Source: Chitinophaga caseinilytica (GTDB taxonomy: Bacteria; Bacteroidota; Bacteroidia; Chitinophagales; Chitinophagaceae). From it: a stretch of DNA of 64,000 nt. The stretch is from assembly GCF_038396765.1 (NCBI RefSeq), contig NZ_CP150096.1:539501-603500 (forward strand), read 5' to 3'. Positions 60,961 through 64,000 of the stretch are shown here, one piece after another. A program made the position numbers and the translations under genes. Numbering within the stretch: position 1 is the first letter of the stretch; every line of letters begins with the position of its first letter. Below the pieces are notes generated by a model, which was not told the origin of the DNA, did no database searches, and saw only the letters and a list, made by a program, of their open reading frames with translations.

Positions 60961-62232
60961 GTGAATATCGAACAGCTATATACCATCTACCGCCAGCACC
61001 CTTCCGTGCAAACAGACACGCGCCAGCTCAAATCCGGCGATATCTTCTTTGCCCTGCGCGGCCCCAACTTCAATGGTAACCAGTATGCCGACGCGGCCCT
61101 GGCATCCGGCGCCAGCTTCGCGGTGGTCGACGATCCTGCGTTTTTCACCCAGCCGGAAAAGATGATGCTGGTGGATGATGCGCTGGCGGCCCTGCAGGCT
61201 TTGGCAAGGCATCACCGCCGGCAGTTCTACATTCCGTTCATCGCCATTACCGGCACTAACGGCAAAACCACTACGAAAGAAATGCTCCGCACCGCACTGG
61301 GCGCCGCATATCGTACATACGCCACCGAAGGCAACCTCAACAACCATATCGGCGTGCCGCTGACGCTGCTGCGCATCCCTATGGACGCGGAGATGGCCGT
61401 GATCGAAATGGGCGCCAACCATCGCCACGAGATTGCCGCATATTGCAAAGTGGCGGAGCCTACGCACGGGATCATCACCAACATCGGAAAGGCCCACCTG
61501 GAAGGGTTCGGCAGCGAAGAAGGCGTGCGCCTGGCCAAGGGCGAGCTGTACGACTACCTCCGCGAAAACGGCGGCACCGTGTTCGTCTGCAAGGATTATC
61601 CCTACCTGGTAGAAATGAGCAAAGGCATCGGCACGGTGATCACCTATGGTCACGATCCGGCCGATTTCGCCGGCGCGCCCTTCCCCGGGACCGCCCTGCT
61701 GGAGCTGGAATCCGTGGGCGCGGGGCATGTGCGCACCCAGCTCGTAGGCGCTTACAACTTTCCGAACGTCATGGCCGCCATCGCCGCGGGGCTCCATTTC
61801 AAGGTGCCGGCAGAAAAACTGCGCGCCGCACTGGAAGCCTACGCCCCCTCCAACAACCGCTCCCAGGTCGTGAAAAAAGGTACCAACACCTTCGTGATGG
61901 ACGCTTACAACGCAAACCCCTCCAGCATGAAAGCCGCCGTGGAAAACTTCGCGGGGCTCGATGCGAAGCAGAAAGTACTCCTCCTCGGCGCCATGAAGGA
62001 ACTGGGGCCCGACAGCGAAAAGGAACACCAGGCACTGGCCGACCTTCTCCAACTGAGCCACTGGAAAGCCGTTGTGCTCGTAGGAAAGGAATTCTCCAAA
62101 ACCCAGCACCCCTACATCTGGTTCGAAACGGCCGATGAAGCCCGCACCTGGCTGGAACAGCAACAGTTCCAGGACACCCACATCCTCGTAAAAGGCTCGC
62201 GGAGCGTGGGGATGGAAAAAGTAGTGAACTGA
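60961..62232 (+). CDS. murF: UDP-N-acetylmuramoyl-tripeptide-D-alanyl-D-alanine ligase
   Basis: A 423-aa Mur ligase adding D-Ala-D-Ala to UDP-MurNAc-tripeptide in peptidoglycan precursor synthesis. The P-loop is IAITGTNGKTTTKEML. Other motifs are AVIEMGANHRHEIAAYC, GAYNFPNVMAAIAAG and MDAYNANPSSMKAAVENF. The start is GTG 60961 (VNIEQLYTIYRQH): the -7 element lies inside the longer frame beginning at 60892, which excludes that start. The end is two bases from the stop of the convergent ABM-like gene. No other mur genes are adjacent. Confidence 0.94.
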   Translation: MNIEQLYTIYRQHPSVQTDTRQLKSGDIFFALRGPNFNGNQYADAALASGASFAVVDDPAFFTQPEKMMLVDDALAALQALARHHRRQFYIPFIAITGTNGKTTTKEMLRTALGAAYRTYATEGNLNNHIGVPLTLLRIPMDAEMAVIEMGANHRHEIAAYCKVAEPTHGIITNIGKAHLEGFGSEEGVRLAKGELYDYLRENGGTVFVCKDYPYLVEMSKGIGTVITYGHDPADFAGAPFPGTALLELESVGAGHVRTQLVGAYNFPNVMAAIAAGLHFKVPAEKLRAALEAYAPSNNRSQVVKKGTNTFVMDAYNANPSSMKAAVENFAGLDAKQKVLLLGAMKELGPDSEKEHQALADLLQLSHWKAVVLVGKEFSKTQHPYIWFETADEARTWLEQQQFQDTHILVKGSRSVGMEKVVN

Positions 62233-62234
62233 GT

Positions 62235-62648
62235 TTACTTCCCCGCGGGCAACTTCCTGAACATTTCCGCCATAGTGGCCGGATCGATGGCCTCCATATC
62301 CGGCAGCCGCAAGGATTTCACCATCTTCGCGGTTGCCGTTTTGTATTTGATGAAATGTGCCGTTTTCAGATGACTTTCGTATGCTTCGCGGCTGGCGTAG
62401 ATTTCAAGAATCCGCACCTGCGCGGGCCGCGCCTTGTCGAACATCGGGAAAATGGCGATAACGCCCGGCTCCAGCTTTATGGAAGCGGCCGCTTCTTCGG
62501 CAAGGATCGCCTTATAGGCCGGTAAAGAAACGGAATCGATTTCCAGTTCGGCGATGCGCACCATCATACGCTGCTGGGCGGCTACGGTCGTTCCCGTTAG
62601 CAGGAAAAACATCAGGGCGATAAAAACAGGACGGATCATAGACAACAT
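62235..62648 (-). CDS. Secreted antibiotic-biosynthesis-monooxygenase-like (ABM) protein
   Basis: A 137-aa protein with a signal peptide (MIRPVFIALMFFLLTGTTVAAQ). An ABM-type ferredoxin-like domain follows: RIAELEIDSVSLPAYKAIL, GVIAIFPMFDKARPAQVRI and EIYASREAYESHLKTAHF. This matches putative quinol monooxygenases (YgiN-like). Export to the periplasm is unusual for the family, though seen in Bacteroidota. ATG 62648 or 62639 is likely; a longer frame begins with unrelated sequence. It converges with murF with a 2-bp gap. Confidence 0.85.
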   Translation of the reverse strand: MLSMIRPVFIALMFFLLTGTTVAAQQRMMVRIAELEIDSVSLPAYKAILAEEAAASIKLEPGVIAIFPMFDKARPAQVRILEIYASREAYESHLKTAHFIKYKTATAKMVKSLRLPDMEAIDPATMAEMFRKLPAGK

Positions 62649-62992
62649 TTTTTTTAGCGGGAAACAGGTAACGGAAATTAATGTAATCCCTACACTATTC
62701 CTCGATCCCCCGCGAAAAAGCCGAAGTGTGCGACGCAACGGCGGCCGGGATTTTTACCGAAGCCGGCTACCTGAACAAACGTCCGGAAACATTCACGGAT
62801 GCGGTAAAAAAAGAAACCTGCGAGTTAAAAAACCCACAGGTTTTCATAACCTATGCCAACTTTAGAGTATTGTGATGAAGCCTGAGCGGCTTGCATTTGT
62901 GCTGTGTTATACCATTATCAACGCGCGACAAAATAAAAGGTTTAAATACCGCCATTTTTTTCGCGCTTTTTTTATAACAGGCTGATTTCCTT
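62649..62992. other. Intergenic region of 344 bp with a gene-like open frame
   Basis: No complete gene is visible. A plus-strand open frame at 62687-62875 lacks an ATG but reads like coding sequence (for example EKAEVCDATAAGIFTEAGYL, later NPQVFITYANFRVL) with GC-rich third positions. It may be a remnant of a lost gene. A weak hairpin AAAACC-CACA-GGTTTT lies inside it around 62830. Confidence 0.45.
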
Positions 62993-63397
62993 CTATTCGG
63001 TCCGTTCCTGTGTTAACTCCACCAGCACGCCATTCGTGCTTTTGGGATGAAGGAAACATACCAGTTTGTTATCTGCCCCCGGTTTGGGCTCGGCAGACAG
63101 GAGCTCGAAACCTTCGCTTTGCAACCGGGCCATTTCGGCGCGGATGTCTTTCACTTCAAAAGCCAGGTGATGCACGCCTTCGCCCTTTTTTTCGAGGAAT
63201 CGGGCGACGGGGCTGGCGGGAGATAACGCTTCCAGCAGCTCGATCTTTGTTTCGCCCTGGCGGAAAAACGCGGTAGACACGCCTTCGGAGGCGATTTCCT
63301 CGGTTTTGTAGCATTCCGCGTTCAGCAGTTTTTCGAACAGGGGAACGGAAACGGCCAGCGATTTCACGGCGATGCCGATGTGCTCAACTTTTAACAT
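62993..63397 (-). CDS. mce: Methylmalonyl-CoA epimerase
   Basis: A 134-aa vicinal-oxygen-chelate enzyme converting (2S)- and (2R)-methylmalonyl-CoA, part of the route between propionyl-CoA and succinyl-CoA. Metal-binding positions are the early His in VEHIGIAVKSL, Glu/His in EGVHHLAFEVKDI and the final Glu in VLVELTQE. Length is normal. No mutase gene is in the window. It is divergent from the cysteine desulfurase. Confidence 0.93.
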   Translation of the reverse strand: MLKVEHIGIAVKSLAVSVPLFEKLLNAECYKTEEIASEGVSTAFFRQGETKIELLEALSPASPVARFLEKKGEGVHHLAFEVKDIRAEMARLQSEGFELLSAEPKPGADNKLVCFLHPKSTNGVLVELTQERTE

Positions 63398-63483
63398 AGC
63401 GGTGTATGATTTAATGCCCGGAAAGATGACCCTGCGGTTACCCGCGGCCCGGGCGGTTCCGGGTAAAAGTAGAACTTAAACCG

Positions 63484-63491
63484 TAATTTTG
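63484..63491 (+). promoter_or_regulatory. -7 element TAATTTTG of the cysteine desulfurase
   Basis: TAnnTTTG match with only five bases to the ATG at 63497, another near-leaderless start. Confidence 0.55.
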
Positions 63492-63496
63492 CATAG

Positions 63497-64000
63497 ATGC
63501 AGACACTGCCCGTTTACCTCGACAACAACGCCACCACGCCCTGCGACCCGCGGGTGCTGGAAGCCATGCTGCCCTACTTCACCACCCATTTCGGCAATGC
63601 CGCCTCCCGCGCGCACGCCTGGGGATGGACGGCCGAAGAAGCGGTACAGCAGGCGCGCGAGGAAGTGGCCGCGCTCATCGGCGCCGAGCCCCAGGAAATC
63701 GTGTTCACCTCCGGTGCCACCGAGGCCCTCAACCTGGCCCTCAAAGGCGCTGCCGAAGCATATGCCGTAAAAGGGAAACACTTCATCACCCTGCAAACCG
63801 AGCATAAAGCCGTGCTCGACACCTGCCGCCACCTCGAAAAACTCGGTGCGGAAGTTACCTACCTGCCGGTAGACGGCCGCGGGACCGTAAACCCCGACGA
63901 CCTCAAAGCCGCCATCCGGCCAGACACGGTGCTGGCCGCCGTGCTGTACGCCAACAACGAAACGGGCGTTATCCAGCCCATCGCCGATATTTCGGGGATT
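63497..64000 (+). CDS. Cysteine desulfurase (IscS/NifS-like), 3' end outside window
   Basis: 168 codons of a PLP-dependent cysteine desulfurase are visible before the right edge. Matching motifs are [20 protein letters not shown] at the N-terminus, [17 protein letters not shown], the PLP-contacting [12 protein letters not shown], and [13 protein letters not shown]. The PLP lysine and active cysteine lie beyond the edge. The enzyme supplies sulfur for Fe-S clusters and thiolation. The subtype (IscS or NifS) cannot be fixed from this part. Confidence 0.93.
   Translation, partial: MQTLPVYLDNNATTPCDPRVLEAMLPYFTTHFGNAASRAHAWGWTAEEAVQQAREEVAALIGAEPQEIVFTSGATEALNLALKGAAEAYAVKGKHFITLQTEHKAVLDTCRHLEKLGAEVTYLPVDGRGTVNPDDLKAAIRPDTVLAAVLYANNETGVIQPIADISGI

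Noticed and set aside
1..64000. Transfer RNAs, rRNA, insertion sequences, prophage or integrative elements
   Set aside because: I found no cloverleaf-like segment with a TTC-type arm, no transposase or integrase frame and no long terminal repeats. I cannot run a covariance search, so a missed tRNA is possible.

Overview
The window looks like chromosomal DNA of a Bacteroidota member, most likely Chitinophagaceae (Chitinophaga-like). The reasons are SusC/SusD genes, a T9SS C-terminal sorting domain, gldB (gliding), many SACKKD-type lipoproteins, an M57 HExGH protease, almost no Shine-Dalgarno sequences, and repeated Bacteroidota-type -7 elements (TAnnTTTG). I saw no tRNA, rRNA, CRISPR, prophage or insertion sequence.

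Layout. 1-14.3 kb is a phosphate-oriented region: a PhoB/PhoR-like two-component system, four tandem paralogous small lipoproteins, an OprO/P-type porin (frameshifted), a beta-helix lipoprotein, a TonB-dependent receptor, an orphan 126-aa protein, a calcineurin-like phosphoesterase resembling PlcP/LpxH, and a DUF47 plus PiT phosphate permease pair. 14.5-19.4 kb holds nucleotide-sugar genes (rfbA, frameshifted; galE), a transketolase C-half, and an ECF sigma / anti-sigma-like / CpxP-like operon. 19.4-27.8 kb, minus strand, is an MBL hydrolase with a SnoaL protein, then rodA-mrdA-mreD-mreC-mreB and purD. 27.9-32.4 kb holds two peptide transporters (POT; OPT, frameshifted) and a lipoprotein. 32.4-42.3 kb holds an HtrA-like protease and a fucose-type polysaccharide utilization locus: mutarotase, aldo/keto reductase, SusD, SusC, GH29 fucosidase (frameshifted) and a divergent AraC regulator. 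42.3-54.5 kb holds a class A beta-lactamase, DUF1501/DUF1800, MoeB-rhodanese, M48 protease, GNAT, a small cytochrome, a T9SS-secreted subtilase (frameshifted), an M57 protease and serS. 54.6-64 kb holds nadE, a PorT-like protein, gldB, apaG, a DUF5777/YceI/cytochrome operon, murF, an ABM-like protein, methylmalonyl-CoA epimerase and a cysteine desulfurase cut by the right edge.

Main discovery candidate: four promoters in the first 12 kb (the PhoB-like regulator, the beta-helix lipoprotein, the TonB receptor and the 126-aa orphan) share one architecture. Each has three degenerate octamers of type TTAACATT at exactly 11-bp spacing, the last one ending exactly 18 bp before the -7 element, where the -33 TTTG would sit. 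This is the geometry expected of a PhoB-family operator, and it predicts a local Pho regulon with an outer-membrane TonB/beta-helix system. Thirteen other -7 elements listed here, including those of the porin and DUF47, lack it.

Five genes are each broken by one single-base indel, three of them in G/C homopolymers. This points to sequence error at least as strongly as to real decay. Annotated coordinates for those genes span both frames.
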